A stretch of DNA of 64,000 bases, taken from NCBI RefSeq assembly GCF_900184935.1, contig NZ_FXYE01000002.1, positions 682,001 through 746,000 on the forward strand, written 5' to 3'. Position numbers and translations under genes: made by a program. This DNA comes from Actibacterium lipolyticum. Lineage in GTDB: Bacteria > Pseudomonadota > Alphaproteobacteria > Rhodobacterales > Rhodobacteraceae. Shown here one piece after another: positions 19,534-29,215 of the stretch (its first letter is position 1; each line of letters begins with the position of its first letter). A model generated the notes under the pieces. The model worked only from the letters and a program-made list of their open reading frames with translations. It was not told the origin of the DNA and ran no database searches.

Positions 19534-20654
19534 TTGATCCTCATCTTTTCAGGATTGAATGTCATTTCAACATCGCGCCACTGGGCGTATTTCTCTTTCG
19601 GCAGATCATAGCCGTTTTGCTGGCACCGCAAAATAGCGCGACGGGCCGATTGGAACGCGCTGTTAACAGCCTGATCCGATCCGCCAGAATTTGCGATCAT
19701 CTTGATACTGTTGCCAGCCACCTTGCCGTCTTCGGTCAGCGACATCGCGACCGTCACGGTAATGCGTCCCGCCTCTGATCCGGCATCGACAACCCAGCAC
19801 CGTTGAACCCCAATCCGCAGCGCGTCTTTTTCGCCGCTGGTCATGGGGGGCCCAACTGGGGCAGATCCGTTGCCTGAGGTTTCCGTGGCGCCGCCACCAA
19901 GTGCTTCGGCCAAGGCATCGTTAACCGAGCTTTGGACGTCTGCGGGCTTGGCGGCCTTCTGCGTTGACGGCGCAGGTTTTGTCGGGCGTGCGGGGCGCGA
20001 ACGTGGGCGCATGGAAGAGGTAAGGCTGGTTTCCGCGTCGGGCTTTTCTTCTGCCTCGGTCACGATTTCGGTTGTCGCCTCTTCCGGGGCTGTCGCGGTT
20101 TCAACGGGTGGCTTCACCACTTCCGGCTCTGGCTCGGGCGTGGGAACGGTTGCTTCGGTCACTGTATCCGACACTTCGGCATCCGGGGTTGGCTGCGCCG
20201 CAGGCACCGGTGCCACGCGTGGGGCGGGGCGTGGGCGCGTGCTTTGCGTCAACAGGGTTGTGCCGTTGTCTTCGGTCGGGGGCGCAGGCGGCGTTGGTGC
20301 TTCGTCCGTCACTTCGGCCTGCGGCAAAGGCTCAATTTCGCTGACATCGGGGGCCGCGTCGGGTTGTTCGGGCTGCGATACATCAGGACGGGCCGGCGTT
20401 TCGGGCGTCGTATCAGGTGTTGGCGTGGGCGTAACTGGCTGCTCTGACGCGGGAGGCGTGGGTTCCTGCGTGTCCTGCGTTGCGCGCGGAGCCGAGGCGG
20501 GCGCCGTCAGCGCCGCAAATTCCTCGCCAGAAATGATCGACACTTCGGCCACGTCAAGGGGTTCGGTGCGGTCACTGGAAAACAGCCCGCCGACCAAAAC
20601 CCAGACGATCAGGCCGATATGCCCGATGCCCGAAATATAGATGCCCTTGTTCAT
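19530..20654 (-). CDS. tolA: TolA-like cell envelope protein with Pro/Thr/Glu-rich linker
   Basis: 374 residues. One membrane segment lies at about residues 8-24, followed by a very long low-complexity linker rich in Pro, Thr, Glu and Ala (about 45-255), and a C-terminal TonB/TolA-like globular domain with GVQRCWVVD and [12 protein letters not shown], whose two Cys could pair. The long helical domain of enterobacterial TolA is replaced by a proline-rich spacer, as in many alphaproteobacteria. The linker carries two related patches, STRPRPAPR and [12 protein letters not shown]. The start at 20654 has GAGG five bases upstream; a start at 20687 would overlap tolR. Confidence 0.88.
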   Translation of the reverse strand: MNKGIYISGIGHIGLIVWVLVGGLFSSDRTEPLDVAEVSIISGEEFAALTAPASAPRATQDTQEPTPPASEQPVTPTPTPDTTPETPARPDVSQPEQPDAAPDVSEIEPLPQAEVTDEAPTPPAPPTEDNGTTLLTQSTRPRPAPRVAPVPAAQPTPDAEVSDTVTEATVPTPEPEPEVVKPPVETATAPEEATTEIVTEAEEKPDAETSLTSSMRPRSRPARPTKPAPSTQKAAKPADVQSSVNDALAEALGGGATETSGNGSAPVGPPMTSGEKDALRIGVQRCWVVDAGSEAGRITVTVAMSLTEDGKVAGNSIKMIANSGGSDQAVNSAFQSARRAILRCQQNGYDLPKEKYAQWRDVEMTFNPEKMRIK

Positions 20655-20667
20655 GAAGGCCTCTGCC

Positions 20668-21138
20668 TTACCCGTCTTGCCCATCAAGGGTCGGCCCGCC
20701 TGTGTCGGTCACAAGGCCGATGTTGCGAAAACCGGCCGCGTTCAACGCGCCCATGACCTGAATGACCCGTTCGTACTGAATGGCCCCATCCGCGCGCAGG
20801 AAGATCTTGTCATTCTCGCGCTCTGCCGCGATCGCGCGCAGCTTTGGCACCAACTGATCCTCAGGCGTTTCTGTTGTCTGAAGCATGATCAACCCATCCA
20901 CCGTCAAGGTAACGGTCAGCGGCTCTTCTTGTTCCGTCGGCAAAGCCTCTGCTGCGGTTTTGGGCAGCTCTACCGGCACGCCGACGGTCAACAAGGGCGC
21001 GGCGACCATAAAGATGATCAGCAGCACCAACATGACGTCAACGAATGGCGTGACGTTGATTTCCGACATCGCGGCAGAATGGCCCCGGCTGCGACGCCGC
21101 CGGTTACCACCCTTGCGCTGAACAACACCCGCGCCCAT
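20668..21138 (-). CDS. tolR: Tol-Pal protein TolR (ExbD family)
   Basis: 156 residues. After a basic N-terminus (KGGNRRRRSRGH), the ExbD/TolR membrane segment carries the essential Asp in SEINVTPFVDVMLVLLIIF. The periplasmic half shows the family text KIFLRADGAIQYERVIQVM. With TolQ it forms the proton-driven motor of the Tol system. It begins three bases after the tolQ stop and ends 13 bases before tolA. Confidence 0.95.
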   Translation of the reverse strand: MGAGVVQRKGGNRRRRSRGHSAAMSEINVTPFVDVMLVLLIIFMVAAPLLTVGVPVELPKTAAEALPTEQEEPLTVTLTVDGLIMLQTTETPEDQLVPKLRAIAAERENDKIFLRADGAIQYERVIQVMGALNAAGFRNIGLVTDTGGPTLDGQDG

Positions 21139-21141
21139 CGC

Positions 21142-21837
21142 TCAGCTATCCAACTGGCGCGAAAGGATCGTAGAGAATTCGTCCGCGAAGGCCTCATAGC
21201 CACCGATGATCCGGTCGCTGTCTGCCGAAAGCTTGTTGTAAAACACAACGGCAGGGATCGCGGCCAACAGGCCAAGCGCGGTCGCCAGCAACGCCTCGGC
21301 AATACCGGGCGCAACAACTGCAAGGCTGGTGTCCTGCTGCAAGGCAATCTCTTCAAAGGCGTTCATGATACCCCAGACGGTACCAAACAGCCCGATGAAC
21401 GGCGCGGTGGACCCGACTGTCGCAAGGAAAGACAGACCACCGTTCAGCCCTTCGGCCTCTTTCGCGATGGCAACATCCATCGACCGGTCAATCCGCGGAG
21501 CCGCGCCAGGGATCAGCCCGCCATCTTGGCGGTGGCTGCGGCGCCATTCAGTCATCCCTGCTGCAAAAATCCGTTCAGACGGGCCTGCGGGCTCTGGCCC
21601 GATTTTTTCGTACAGCTCGTCCAGCGGCTCGCCTGACCAAAAGGACTCGTCAAACGCGCCGGCCCCTTTGCGGGTTGCGCGATACGTGATGGTTTTTTGG
21701 ATGATGATCGCCCAGCTCCAGAAGGAAGCAATAATCAACATCAACATTACGATTTTAACTGCGAAAGTCGCACGTGCGAAAAGGGCGAGCATGGAGAAAT
21801 CGATCTCCTGCGCCATCGCAAGGGTTTGGGTTTCCAT
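21142..21837 (-). CDS. tolQ: Tol-Pal motor protein TolQ
   Basis: 231 residues with three membrane segments, the MotA/TolQ/ExbB domain visible as LSFLATVGSTAPFIGLFGTVWGIMNAF and AEALLATALGLLAAIPAVV. TolQ forms the pentameric channel around TolR. It is the first gene of the tolQRAB-pal run and lies about 105 bases downstream of ybgC. Confidence 0.96.
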   Translation of the reverse strand: METQTLAMAQEIDFSMLALFARATFAVKIVMLMLIIASFWSWAIIIQKTITYRATRKGAGAFDESFWSGEPLDELYEKIGPEPAGPSERIFAAGMTEWRRSHRQDGGLIPGAAPRIDRSMDVAIAKEAEGLNGGLSFLATVGSTAPFIGLFGTVWGIMNAFEEIALQQDTSLAVVAPGIAEALLATALGLLAAIPAVVFYNKLSADSDRIIGGYEAFADEFSTILSRQLDS

Positions 21838-21942
21838 ATGCCTGCTCGTTTTTGGGCCGCGTTTGTGCAGCTCTGATTACGTCAGACCGTAGCTGGTTTT
21901 TAGGGGAATTGCCAACACAACCGCGTCATCACGCGATTGCGC

Positions 21943-22335
21943 CTAACCATCCGTCAACAATCGGCGAATATCTGCCGGGATCGGGGCCGGATAGCCGCTT
22001 TCCATGACCGCAACCAAGGTGACCCGTGCCGTGAACAGAACTTCGTCACCGCGCAGCACCCGCTGCATCAGAATACAGCGCGCGCCAGTGACCGCTTCGG
22101 GGACCGTTTCGACGATCAACTGATCATCATAAAGGGCTGGGCGCAGGAAATCGGCCTCAACCTTACGCACGGCGAAAAACAGGCCCTCTTTCTTCATCCG
22201 GGCCTGATCCAGGCCCAGTTCACGCACCCATTCGCTGCGGCCACGTTCGATGAATTTGAAATAGTTGGCGTAATAGACGATGCCAGCAACATCAGTGTCT
22301 TCGTAATAGACCCGAACCGGAAAACGATGTGCCAT
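21943..22335 (-). CDS. ybgC: Tol-associated acyl-CoA thioesterase YbgC
   Basis: 130 residues. The 4-hydroxybenzoyl-CoA thioesterase-type signature YYEDTDVAGIVYYANYFKF contains the catalytic Asp. It is a small hotdog enzyme that precedes tolQ in most proteobacteria and acts on acyl-CoA or acyl-ACP. The ATG overlaps the TGA of the upstream hypothetical gene by one codon position (TGATG), so the two are coupled. Confidence 0.94.
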   Translation of the reverse strand: MAHRFPVRVYYEDTDVAGIVYYANYFKFIERGRSEWVRELGLDQARMKKEGLFFAVRKVEADFLRPALYDDQLIVETVPEAVTGARCILMQRVLRGDEVLFTARVTLVAVMESGYPAPIPADIRRLLTDG

Positions 22336-22961
22336 CAGTTGCCCCCGATCCGCGCTGCAAGGCGCAAAGCGTGGCTGGCATCGCGTGCCGCCGCTGGCAT
22401 CACCGGGTCATAGGCCGCACGGATCACATCAGCGATTTCGGGCCGCAACACCGTCGCGCCCTCGGGCGTTAGGCCAAGCGGGCTTTTCGTGGAAAAGACG
22501 ACATCGGACCAAAGCAAGATGATCTGAACCATCTGTCCCAAGGCCAGCGTTTCAGCGGGCATATCGGCCAGCGCCTCGTCCATGCGAAGAAACACAAACG
22601 CCGCCTGAATCGCCCCGTCGTCATCAAAACGGAAAAACCGGTACTGGTTCGCGCCCGCCTGCTGCAACCGTTCAACACGGGTTTCCAGATCGGGCACCAG
22701 CTTGTCCAGGTTCGGAGTGTCCAACAGTTCCGCCCAATCGCGAAAGAAGAACACCATCAGGTTCGCGCCAAGCTCTGGGTCGGTTTCGGCCATCTTGTGA
22801 CCTGCCAATGCCACGACCGCCTCGCAGGCGCCTTTGATGACCTTTAGCGATTCATCTTCCACCCCAAAAACGATGGGAACGATGGGGCGCCCCCAACGGG
22901 CGAACACGTACTGACCGTCTGCGCGGGTGAATAAGGGCTGAATATCGTCGGGCGATGCCAT
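22335..22961 (-). CDS. Conserved hypothetical protein upstream of ybgC
   Basis: 208 residues, mixed alpha/beta, no membrane segment, signal peptide or catalytic motif that I recognise. It contains GRPIVPIVFGVEDESLKVIKG near the start and a helix-rich C-terminus with many Ala. It overlaps the start of ybgC and lies 43 bases after ruvB, so it is probably co-transcribed with the ruv-tol run. I know similar proteins occur at this place in roseobacters, but I can give no function. Confidence 0.65.
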   Translation of the reverse strand: MASPDDIQPLFTRADGQYVFARWGRPIVPIVFGVEDESLKVIKGACEAVVALAGHKMAETDPELGANLMVFFFRDWAELLDTPNLDKLVPDLETRVERLQQAGANQYRFFRFDDDGAIQAAFVFLRMDEALADMPAETLALGQMVQIILLWSDVVFSTKSPLGLTPEGATVLRPEIADVIRAAYDPVMPAAARDASHALRLAARIGGN

Positions 22962-23004
22962 GAAACCTACCTTTTGCTTGCGGGTGGGATACGGTCAAAC
23001 ACAC

Positions 23005-24033
23005 CTAACCGTCAAACAGGTCAGTCTGCCCCGGCGCTTTTGGCGCAGCCATGCCCAGATGCGACCACGCCTTTTGTGCCAGCATCCGCCCGCGTGGCGT
23101 TCGCTGGATCAGGCCTTGTTGCAACAAGAATGGCTCGATCACCTCTTCCAATGCATCCCGGCTTTCACTTAGCGCGGCAGACAGGGTCTCGATCCCCACT
23201 GGACCACCCGCATAGTTTTCGGCCACCAGCCGAAGATAGCGCCGGTCGGCCCCGTCAAGGCCAAGGTGATCCACTCCAAGCCGGGTCAACGCACCGTCAG
23301 CGATGGATTGGGTGATACGCCCGTCCCCTTCGACGACCGCAAAATCCAGAACGCGGCGCAACAAGCGCCCGGCGATACGCGGCGTGCCACGTGCCCGTTT
23401 CGCGATTTCACGCGCCCCTTCCGGGTCTGCTGGAACACCCAACAGGCGTGCGCCACGGGTCACAATCTCATTCAACTCTTCGACGGTGTAAAATTGCAGG
23501 CGGGTCGGAATGCCAAACCGGTCGCGCAGCGGTGTGGTCAACAGGCCAAGCCGCGTTGTCGCCCCGACCAGCGTAAAAGGTTGAAGTTCAATTCGAACCG
23601 TCCGCGCGGCGGGGCCTTCGCCGATCACCAGATCAAGCTCGTAATCTTCCAGCGCGGGGTAAAGCACCTCTTCCACCACGGGGTTCAGCCGGTGGATTTC
23701 GTCGATGAACAGTACATCGCGTGCCTCAAGGTTCGTCAGGATCGCCGCCAGATCGCCCGCCTTGGCCAACACCGGGCCAGAGGTCATGCGGAAATTCACC
23801 CCCAATTCGCGCGCCATGATCTGCGCTAGCGTCGTTTTCCCCAAACCCGGCGGGCCGTGGAACAACGCGTGATCCATCGCCTCGCCGCGCATCTTGGCGG
23901 ATTCGATGAAAATCTTCAGGTTGGCGCGGGCGTCGGCTTGGCCGATGAATTCATCCAGAGACTGCGGGCGCAAGGCACGGTCGGCATCTTCGGGGCGGGC
24001 TTCGGGGCGCAGAGTTGGGTCGGGTTCGCTCAT
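23005..24033 (-). CDS. ruvB: Holliday junction branch migration ATPase RuvB
   Basis: 342 residues. The AAA+ motor shows Walker [10 protein letters not shown], Walker B LFIDEIH, sensor text [18 protein letters not shown], and the C-terminal winged helix with [11 protein letters not shown]. RuvB hexamers drive branch migration on DNA held by RuvA. It starts three bases after the ruvA stop. Confidence 0.98.
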   Translation of the reverse strand: MSEPDPTLRPEARPEDADRALRPQSLDEFIGQADARANLKIFIESAKMRGEAMDHALFHGPPGLGKTTLAQIMARELGVNFRMTSGPVLAKAGDLAAILTNLEARDVLFIDEIHRLNPVVEEVLYPALEDYELDLVIGEGPAARTVRIELQPFTLVGATTRLGLLTTPLRDRFGIPTRLQFYTVEELNEIVTRGARLLGVPADPEGAREIAKRARGTPRIAGRLLRRVLDFAVVEGDGRITQSIADGALTRLGVDHLGLDGADRRYLRLVAENYAGGPVGIETLSAALSESRDALEEVIEPFLLQQGLIQRTPRGRMLAQKAWSHLGMAAPKAPGQTDLFDG

Positions 24034-24036
24034 CTT

Positions 24037-24705
24037 TTATCCCTTTGGCGCAAGCAGCTTCAGCGCCGCCCGGATCAGGGCCGAGGTATCCGCCGACGGA
24101 TCGTTCCCCGCCGCTTCGGCCACCGCGCCTGCCGCTTCGCCCGGCGCATAGCCAAGGTTCCCCAGTGCCGACAAAGCTTCGGCCTGCGCTGATGCCGATG
24201 GGGCTGGTGCTGCGGGTTTTGGCGGTGCTTTGGCTTCGCCTTCGATCACCTCGGCCGGTTCATCGCCCATCGCCGCCGGAAGGGTGCCGCCCATCGCCAT
24301 GACAGACGGCGCCTTGTCTTTCAGTTCCAACACCACGCGCTGGCCCGTCTTTGGGCCCACACCGGGGGCGGCCTTTACCGCGTTCCAATCCCCTAATGCG
24401 ATGGCGCGGGACACCCCGTCCGCCCCCAAAGTGCCCAGAATTGACATCGAGGCCTTCGCCCCAATCCCCTGAACGCTCATCAACAGGCGATGCCATTCTT
24501 TTTCGACAAGCGAGGGAAAGCCAAACAACTGAAGCAAATCTTCGCGCACCAAAAGGTCGGTATAAAGCGAAACAGCCTCGCCCGGTCCGGGAAGGGCGGC
24601 CATGGTCCGGTCGGACACATACACCATATACCCAACACCGCGCACATCGATCAGCACGTGGTCTGCCCCGCGATAATCCAAACGCCCCGAAATCTTGCCG
24701 ATCAT
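24037..24705 (-). CDS. ruvA: Holliday junction DNA-binding protein RuvA
   Basis: 222 residues. The OB-fold start [13 protein letters not shown], the HhH regions [12 protein letters not shown] and [17 protein letters not shown], and an Ala/Pro-rich flexible linker before the C-terminal domain III are all visible. The ATG overlaps the ruvC stop (ATGA). The in-frame extension to 24765 is inside ruvC and is not used. Confidence 0.96.
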   Translation of the reverse strand: MIGKISGRLDYRGADHVLIDVRGVGYMVYVSDRTMAALPGPGEAVSLYTDLLVREDLLQLFGFPSLVEKEWHRLLMSVQGIGAKASMSILGTLGADGVSRAIALGDWNAVKAAPGVGPKTGQRVVLELKDKAPSVMAMGGTLPAAMGDEPAEVIEGEAKAPPKPAAPAPSASAQAEALSALGNLGYAPGEAAGAVAEAAGNDPSADTSALIRAALKLLAPKG

Positions 24706-25205
24706 GTCGCCGCCTTTACTGCTGCCGCCAGTCGCCCAGCCGATTGCGCATAATGAGCATGACACAGCGCAACAGCCAACGCATCCGCCGCGTCCGGCCC
24801 GGCAATATTCACGCCCGGCAATTGCAGCCTAACCATATGATCAACCTGCGCCTTGGCCGCATGCCCAACCCCAACAACGGCCTTTTTGACCGCATTCGGC
24901 GCGTATTCCCCAACCTCAAGCCCCGCCTGCGCAGGCACCAACAACGCAATACCGCGCGCCTGCCCCAGCTTTAGCGTCGCCACGGCATCTTTGTTCACAA
25001 AGGTCTGTTCGACCGCTGCGGTTTCCGGACTGAACTGAGTGATGACATCGGTAAGCTGCCTGTGAAGGCTCAACAAACGGTCGGCCAACGTACCACTGGA
25101 CGAATGGCAAATTCCGTTTCCCACATGAGTAATGCGCGACCCCTTAACGTCGATCACGCCCCACCCCATGTTGCGAAGGCCAGGGTCCACCCCCAATACA
25201 CGCAT
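24702..25205 (-). CDS. ruvC: Crossover junction endodeoxyribonuclease RuvC
   Basis: 167 residues. Catalytic acidic residues are visible in [14 protein letters not shown] (Asp7), AVEQTFVN (Glu) and [15 protein letters not shown] (DxxD). RuvC resolves Holliday junctions. It is the first gene of the ruvC-ruvA-ruvB operon, and the two genes downstream are translationally coupled or nearly so. Confidence 0.97.
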   Translation of the reverse strand: MRVLGVDPGLRNMGWGVIDVKGSRITHVGNGICHSSSGTLADRLLSLHRQLTDVITQFSPETAAVEQTFVNKDAVATLKLGQARGIALLVPAQAGLEVGEYAPNAVKKAVVGVGHAAKAQVDHMVRLQLPGVNIAGPDAADALAVALCHAHYAQSAGRLAAAVKAAT

Positions 25206-25398
25206 GCTCGCCCCGATTGTTGTGTCTTTTCTGACGCAGTAGCACGAATGGTGAACATCGCCTAGCCCTAATGCAAATCACCTACCTACAGCTAGGCATC
25301 GCCGCTTTCCCGAATCGACCGCGCAAATTCGTCGTTACGGGCGCCAATTACGACACCGAAAACGGCTTTTTACACGGCGGCGCAGCGGAGCATTTTCC

Positions 25399-25444
25399 CA
25401 TGCAAAAACCGCATATGAGGCATGCAAAAATCCCGCTTGTGAGG
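25399..25444. repeat. Two tandem imperfect direct repeats upstream of the DUF1127 gene
   Basis: Unit 1 is at 25399-25420 and unit 2 at 25421-25444. Both begin CATGCAAAAA, share CCGC in the middle and end in TGAGG. They abut the putative -35 element of the DUF1127 gene, whose CTTG lies inside unit 2. This looks like a tandem regulator-binding site. The rest of the 25206-25398 stretch holds nothing I can identify apart from the ruvC promoter. Confidence 0.5.
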
Positions 25445-25464
25445 AGCGATTTTCGCGCCTAATT
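25436..25464 (+). promoter_or_regulatory. Possible RpoH-type promoter for the DUF1127 gene
   Basis: CTTG at 25436-25439, an 18-base spacer and CCTAATT at 25458-25464 resemble the alphaproteobacterial heat-shock/stress sigma factor promoter pattern. Rhodobacter DUF1127 genes are known to be driven by RpoH sigma factors, which is the reason for proposing it. A GGGGC-GCAAT-GCCCC hairpin (25476-25490) would lie in the leader. Confidence 0.35.
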
Positions 25465-25519
25465 GCCGAATTATCGGGGCGCAATGCCCCTAAGTTTTCT
25501 TGGAATAAGGACGACAAAG

Positions 25520-25708
25520 ATGGCTGGAACTTTTACCGCCCGCCCAGTTGCCTTTGGCCGCGCAATGGCTGGCCGCATTTGGCGGCTGCGCAGCACCGTG
25601 GGGCGCTGGAATGATGTACGCGTCACACGCAAGGCGCTAAGCACATTAAGCGACTGGCAACTTGATGATATTGGGCTGATGCGTTGCGATATTGAAAACT
25701 TCGCTTGA
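25520..25708 (+). CDS. DUF1127 small basic protein
   Basis: 62 residues. The DUF1127 core is clear in the C-terminal half: RVTRKALSTLSDWQLDDIGL, with the family pattern of an Arg-rich helix, L-x-x-L-S/D-x-L-D-D-I-G. These proteins bind RNA or affect RNA turnover and stress or phosphate responses in Rhodobacter and Agrobacterium. The start at 25520 has AAGGA eight bases upstream; a longer frame to 25463 lies in the leader. A strong terminator follows 18 bases after the stop. Confidence 0.85.
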   Translation: MAGTFTARPVAFGRAMAGRIWRLRSTVGRWNDVRVTRKALSTLSDWQLDDIGLMRCDIENFA

Positions 25709-25726
25709 TCCGAAGCCAAGTACCAA

Positions 25727-25772
25727 AAAAAGAAAACCCCGCCACGGCCGTGCCGAGCGGGGTTTTCTTTTT
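25727..25772. terminator. Strong bidirectional rho-independent terminator
   Basis: The arms 25727-25742 and 25757-25772 pair perfectly over 16 bp (core AACCCCGC/GCGGGGTT), with a 14-base loop that itself contains the palindrome CACGGCCGTG. The T-rich right arm serves the DUF1127 gene and the A-rich left arm serves the convergent gene that ends at 25788. Confidence 0.92.
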
Positions 25773-25787
25773 AAGAAACCGAAGGTC

Positions 25788-26135
25788 TTAGAAGACTGCC
25801 TTCAGCATTGCCTTAGCGTTATTCGCCAACCACACAGTGATCGGGTCAGCCTGCATAACATAGGCACCGGCTACTTCGACCTGCGTACCGCTTTTCAAGG
25901 CTTCTACGCGTTCGCGATAATCAAGCTCACCGATCTGCATAAGAAGGAATGCTTTGAACAGCATCGCCCCTGTCAGCGTCAACAAGAACGGACGCACGAA
26001 AGATTTCTTGCGCGCAGCACTTGTATAGTACGAACGGCCCAGCGTTCCCGCCGCTTCAAAGCCGCCGCCCCTACGATGAATTTTTTCTACACGGCGCAAC
26101 CGGCCCTGAAATTCCTGAATATATGGATCCACCAT
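25788..26135 (-). CDS. Conserved hypothetical protein with one membrane segment
   Basis: 115 residues. A basic N-terminal part with GRLRRVEKIHRRGGGFEAAG is followed by one hydrophobic segment (about residues 50-70, FLLTLTGAMLFKAFLLM) and a soluble C-terminus of about 45 residues. I do not recognise a function; the layout is typical of small inner-membrane proteins of roseobacters. I chose ATG 26135 (MVDPYIQEFQG) because AAGG lies nine bases upstream; the frame opens further to 26174. Confidence 0.6.
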   Translation of the reverse strand: MVDPYIQEFQGRLRRVEKIHRRGGGFEAAGTLGRSYYTSAARKKSFVRPFLLTLTGAMLFKAFLLMQIGELDYRERVEALKSGTQVEVAGAYVMQADPITVWLANNAKAMLKAVF

Positions 26136-26239
26136 TACACCAATCCTTACAAACTCGACGTCCACCCGACGCACGAAGCCTATCCCACTCTCACCAAGGC
26201 CATACTAGGTTGAAAACAGGGCGAAAATATGGCGAACTG

Positions 26240-27109
26240 TTAGCTCTTTTTAAGACAAAGCGTCGTCCAGTCCGCGATTTCGTCGCGGCTTTCAACAATA
26301 AAGCCGTTTTTAGTGTACGTAGCGGCAACTTCGTCGGCTTGTTGGTTCAAAATACCTGAGAGAATCGCATAGCCACCCGGCGCGATATAGCGACTCATGT
26401 CGGGTGCAAGCGCCACAAGCGGGCCTTTCAGGATATTGGCAAAGACCAAATCAAAAGGCGCAGCCGCGGTCAGTACGGGATTGTCAAAACCGGCCGCCTC
26501 TACGCATTTCACGCGTCCCGACAGACCGTTGGCGTCCACATTTGCCTCTGCAACTTCGACGGCCACTTGATCAATATCCGAGGCCAGAACCGTTTCCGGC
26601 CAGATCTTGGCGGCAGCCATGCCCAGAACCGCGGTCCCGCAGCCGATATCGACCACGTTATGCCCGTGGAAGCCGCCATCGGCCAAACGGTCCAATGCAC
26701 GCAGACAGCCAAGTGTCGTACCGTGGTGCCCGGTGCCAAAGGCCATTGCGGCCTCAATCAACAACGGCACGCGGCCTGCGGGAACCTTGTCAGAGTCGTG
26801 ACTGCCGTAAACAAAGAACCGTCCAGCTTCGACCGGTGCCAGATCACGCCGCACTTTCGCGACCCAATCTTGGTCTGGCACTTCTGAGACCGTGAAATCC
26901 TTTGCCCCGTGCATCTTTGCCAAAAGGGCAAGCTCAATCGCGTTGGGGGCCTCGATGAAATAACCGCCCACTTCCCAAAGGCCAGAACCGTCTTCGATTT
27001 CGAAAACGCCAATGCCTGTTGGTTCCGGAACCAGATTTTCCAGCGCCTCGCCCAGCGCGTCCGCGCTGGCTTTGCCGGGAAGGGTCGTTAGGGCAGTAAA
27101 GGTAGGCAT
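26240..27109 (-). CDS. prmA: Ribosomal protein L11 methyltransferase PrmA
   Basis: 289 residues. An N-terminal substrate domain is followed by a class I SAM methyltransferase with motif I VVDIGCGTAVLGMAAAK, acidic loop ASDIDQVAVE and motif IV DLVFANILKGPLVAL, and the linker text AMAFGTGHHGTTLGCL, all typical of PrmA. It trimethylates ribosomal protein L11. GGAG lies six bases before the ATG. Confidence 0.93.
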   Translation of the reverse strand: MPTFTALTTLPGKASADALGEALENLVPEPTGIGVFEIEDGSGLWEVGGYFIEAPNAIELALLAKMHGAKDFTVSEVPDQDWVAKVRRDLAPVEAGRFFVYGSHDSDKVPAGRVPLLIEAAMAFGTGHHGTTLGCLRALDRLADGGFHGHNVVDIGCGTAVLGMAAAKIWPETVLASDIDQVAVEVAEANVDANGLSGRVKCVEAAGFDNPVLTAAAPFDLVFANILKGPLVALAPDMSRYIAPGGYAILSGILNQQADEVAATYTKNGFIVESRDEIADWTTLCLKKS

Positions 27110-27186
27110 TCGACGCTCCGATAAATTTCTTACCCTCTGCGCCTAGGCCGCTGCAGAGGGCTGGTCAAGCTTACAACACGTACCCG

Positions 27187-27837
27187 TCACGCACCGGTGC
27201 CAATCGGGCAGCTTACGCCTGTGCCGCCCAGCCCACAGTACCCGTTCGGGTTTTTCGCCAAATACTGCTGATGGTAATCTTCGGCGTAATAGAACTGCGG
27301 CGCAGGGATGATTTCAGTTGTAATGCTTTCCAGCCCAGCCGCGTTAAGCCGTTCCTGAAAGATCGCCTTGCTGTGTTCGGCGGTCTGCTGCTGTGCGTCG
27401 TTGTAGGTGTAGATCCCAGAACGGTATTGCGTGCCCATGTCGTTGCCTTGGCGCATCCCTTGGGTCGGATTGTGCCCTTCCCAAAACACCCGCAGCAATT
27501 CATCGTAAGCAATAACCGCCGGATCAAAAATGACGCGCACGACCTCGTTATGACCAGTCTGGCCGGTACAGACCTCTTCGTAGGTCGCGTTCGGGGTGAA
27601 GCCCCCCGCATAACCCACCATCGAAAGGTAAACGCCTTCAAGCGACCAGAACACCCGTTCGACACCCCAAAAGCAGCCCATACCAAACATGGCTTCCTGC
27701 ATTCCACCCGGCACATCCGCCTTCAGCAAACGCCCATTCACGAAATGAGTTTGCGCAGTCGCCAACGGCACGTCCCGCCCCGGAAGCGCAGCATCAGGGG
27801 CGACCATTTCGGTTTTCTTTCGGGCAAAAGCAAACAT
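27187..27837 (-). CDS. msrA: Peptide-methionine (S)-S-oxide reductase MsrA
   Basis: 216 residues. The catalytic GCFW is at residues 54-57 with Cys55; family text [30 protein letters not shown] and [11 protein letters not shown] follows. The resolving Cys pair is in [15 protein letters not shown] at the end. It repairs oxidised methionine. GGAGA lies five bases upstream of the ATG. The extra N-terminal 40 residues are usual for the longer MsrA subtype. Confidence 0.95.
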   Translation of the reverse strand: MFAFARKKTEMVAPDAALPGRDVPLATAQTHFVNGRLLKADVPGGMQEAMFGMGCFWGVERVFWSLEGVYLSMVGYAGGFTPNATYEEVCTGQTGHNEVVRVIFDPAVIAYDELLRVFWEGHNPTQGMRQGNDMGTQYRSGIYTYNDAQQQTAEHSKAIFQERLNAAGLESITTEIIPAPQFYYAEDYHQQYLAKNPNGYCGLGGTGVSCPIGTGA

Positions 27838-27891
27838 CGCAGTCTCCTTCTATTCTATCTTATCAGAATATAGCGCCCGACACTGAAAAAC

Positions 27892-29142
27892 CTACTCTGC
27901 CGGGGTCGGTGCGTATTTGGTGAACACGGTTTCATTCCCCCGCTCAGGATGGCGCGGAATCAACATCGCCAGCCCAAACGACGCAGCCGCCATCGCAGAC
28001 GCCAGCACGAAAACCGCGCCCGGCGACGTGACCCAAAGGTATCCCAGAAACGCGGGCAAAAAGACCGCCGCGATGTGGTTGATGGTAAACGCAACCGCCG
28101 CTGTTGGCGCGATATCACCCGGATCCGCGATCTTTTGGAAATAGGTCTTCAACGCGAACGCAAGCGAGAAGAACAAGTGATCGACCACATAAAGGATCGA
28201 CGCCAGCAAAACGCCCCAGCCAAAGTAATAGATACCGCCATATGCAAGGAACACACCGACCAGCCCGACATATTCGAACATCAGAATCCGGCGTTCTCCG
28301 AATTTTCCGACAGCGCGGCCCATCAAGGGCGCAAACACCATGTTGGCGACAAAGTTGATCAGGAACAGCGCAGTAACCTCGTGCACCTCAAACCCGAACC
28401 GTTCGACCATCATGAAGGCCGCAAAAACAACGAAAATCTGACGCCGCGCGCCAGACATGAATTGTAGCGCATAATACAGCCAGTAACGGCGGCGCAGGAC
28501 CATCTTTTTAAGCTGCGGATGTGGGGCTTCGAACTGTGGGTAGGCAAAAAAGCAAATCAGCGCGACAAGCGCCGTGAACCCGCCCGAAATCATGTAAACG
28601 AAATTATAGGACAGTTCGAACGCCTTCCAACTGGCAACGATCAACCCATAGGCCACCAACGCCGAACCGGACCCGATGGCGACCAGCCAGCCCAAGACCT
28701 GTGGCGCCTTATCCCGTTCGATCCACTGCAACTGAAGCGATTGGTTGACGGTCTCATGATAATGAAACCCAATCGAACTGATCATTGTGATCGTCAGAAT
28801 GCCCCCCAAGGATGGATACCACGCTGTGACGGCGGTCGCGACACCCAGCATTGCCAAGGACACAAGGCCCAAAACCTGCTCTCGCATAAAGATGATCAGC
28901 GCGATCACCCCTACGGCCAGAAACCCCGGAATTTCGCGCACTGTATGCAACCAGCCGATTTCGACACCGGTGAAGCCCGCGACCTCGATCACAAAGTTGT
29001 TCAAAAGCGCGGACCACGTGGCAAACCCGACGGGCATCGCCACAGCCATCAGGGCCAGCAGAACAATGGGCTGACGCCAACGCGGAAGATCAGACGTGGC
29101 GGCAAGCGGAACCCGCTCAAAGAGTTTCAGAATTCTATGCAT
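27892..29142 (-). CDS. Major facilitator superfamily transporter
   Basis: 416 residues with about twelve hydrophobic segments and an MFS-like loop 8-9 text APLMGRAVGKFGERRI. Substrate is not evident. No clear ribosome site precedes the ATG. It lies 73 bases downstream of the cupin gene on the same strand, so they may be expressed together. The central loop PQFEAPHPQLKKMVLRRRYW separates the two six-helix halves. Confidence 0.78.
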   Translation of the reverse strand: MHRILKLFERVPLAATSDLPRWRQPIVLLALMAVAMPVGFATWSALLNNFVIEVAGFTGVEIGWLHTVREIPGFLAVGVIALIIFMREQVLGLVSLAMLGVATAVTAWYPSLGGILTITMISSIGFHYHETVNQSLQLQWIERDKAPQVLGWLVAIGSGSALVAYGLIVASWKAFELSYNFVYMISGGFTALVALICFFAYPQFEAPHPQLKKMVLRRRYWLYYALQFMSGARRQIFVVFAAFMMVERFGFEVHEVTALFLINFVANMVFAPLMGRAVGKFGERRILMFEYVGLVGVFLAYGGIYYFGWGVLLASILYVVDHLFFSLAFALKTYFQKIADPGDIAPTAAVAFTINHIAAVFLPAFLGYLWVTSPGAVFVLASAMAAASFGLAMLIPRHPERGNETVFTKYAPTPAE

Positions 29143-29215
29143 GTTGAATGCATTAGGCTCCCGCCCTCAGAAAGGCGAGAGGTAAACTGCAACCCGACCG
29201 CACATTAACCGTGCG

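Noticed and set aside
19843-20640. 265-codon plus-strand frame rich in Gly/Ser/Val opposite tolA
   Set aside because: It is an antisense image of the proline-rich TolA linker; no ribosome site and no domain.
25271-25462. 63-codon frame upstream of the DUF1127 gene
   Set aside because: It has no ribosome site and runs through the tandem repeats and the promoter-like elements.
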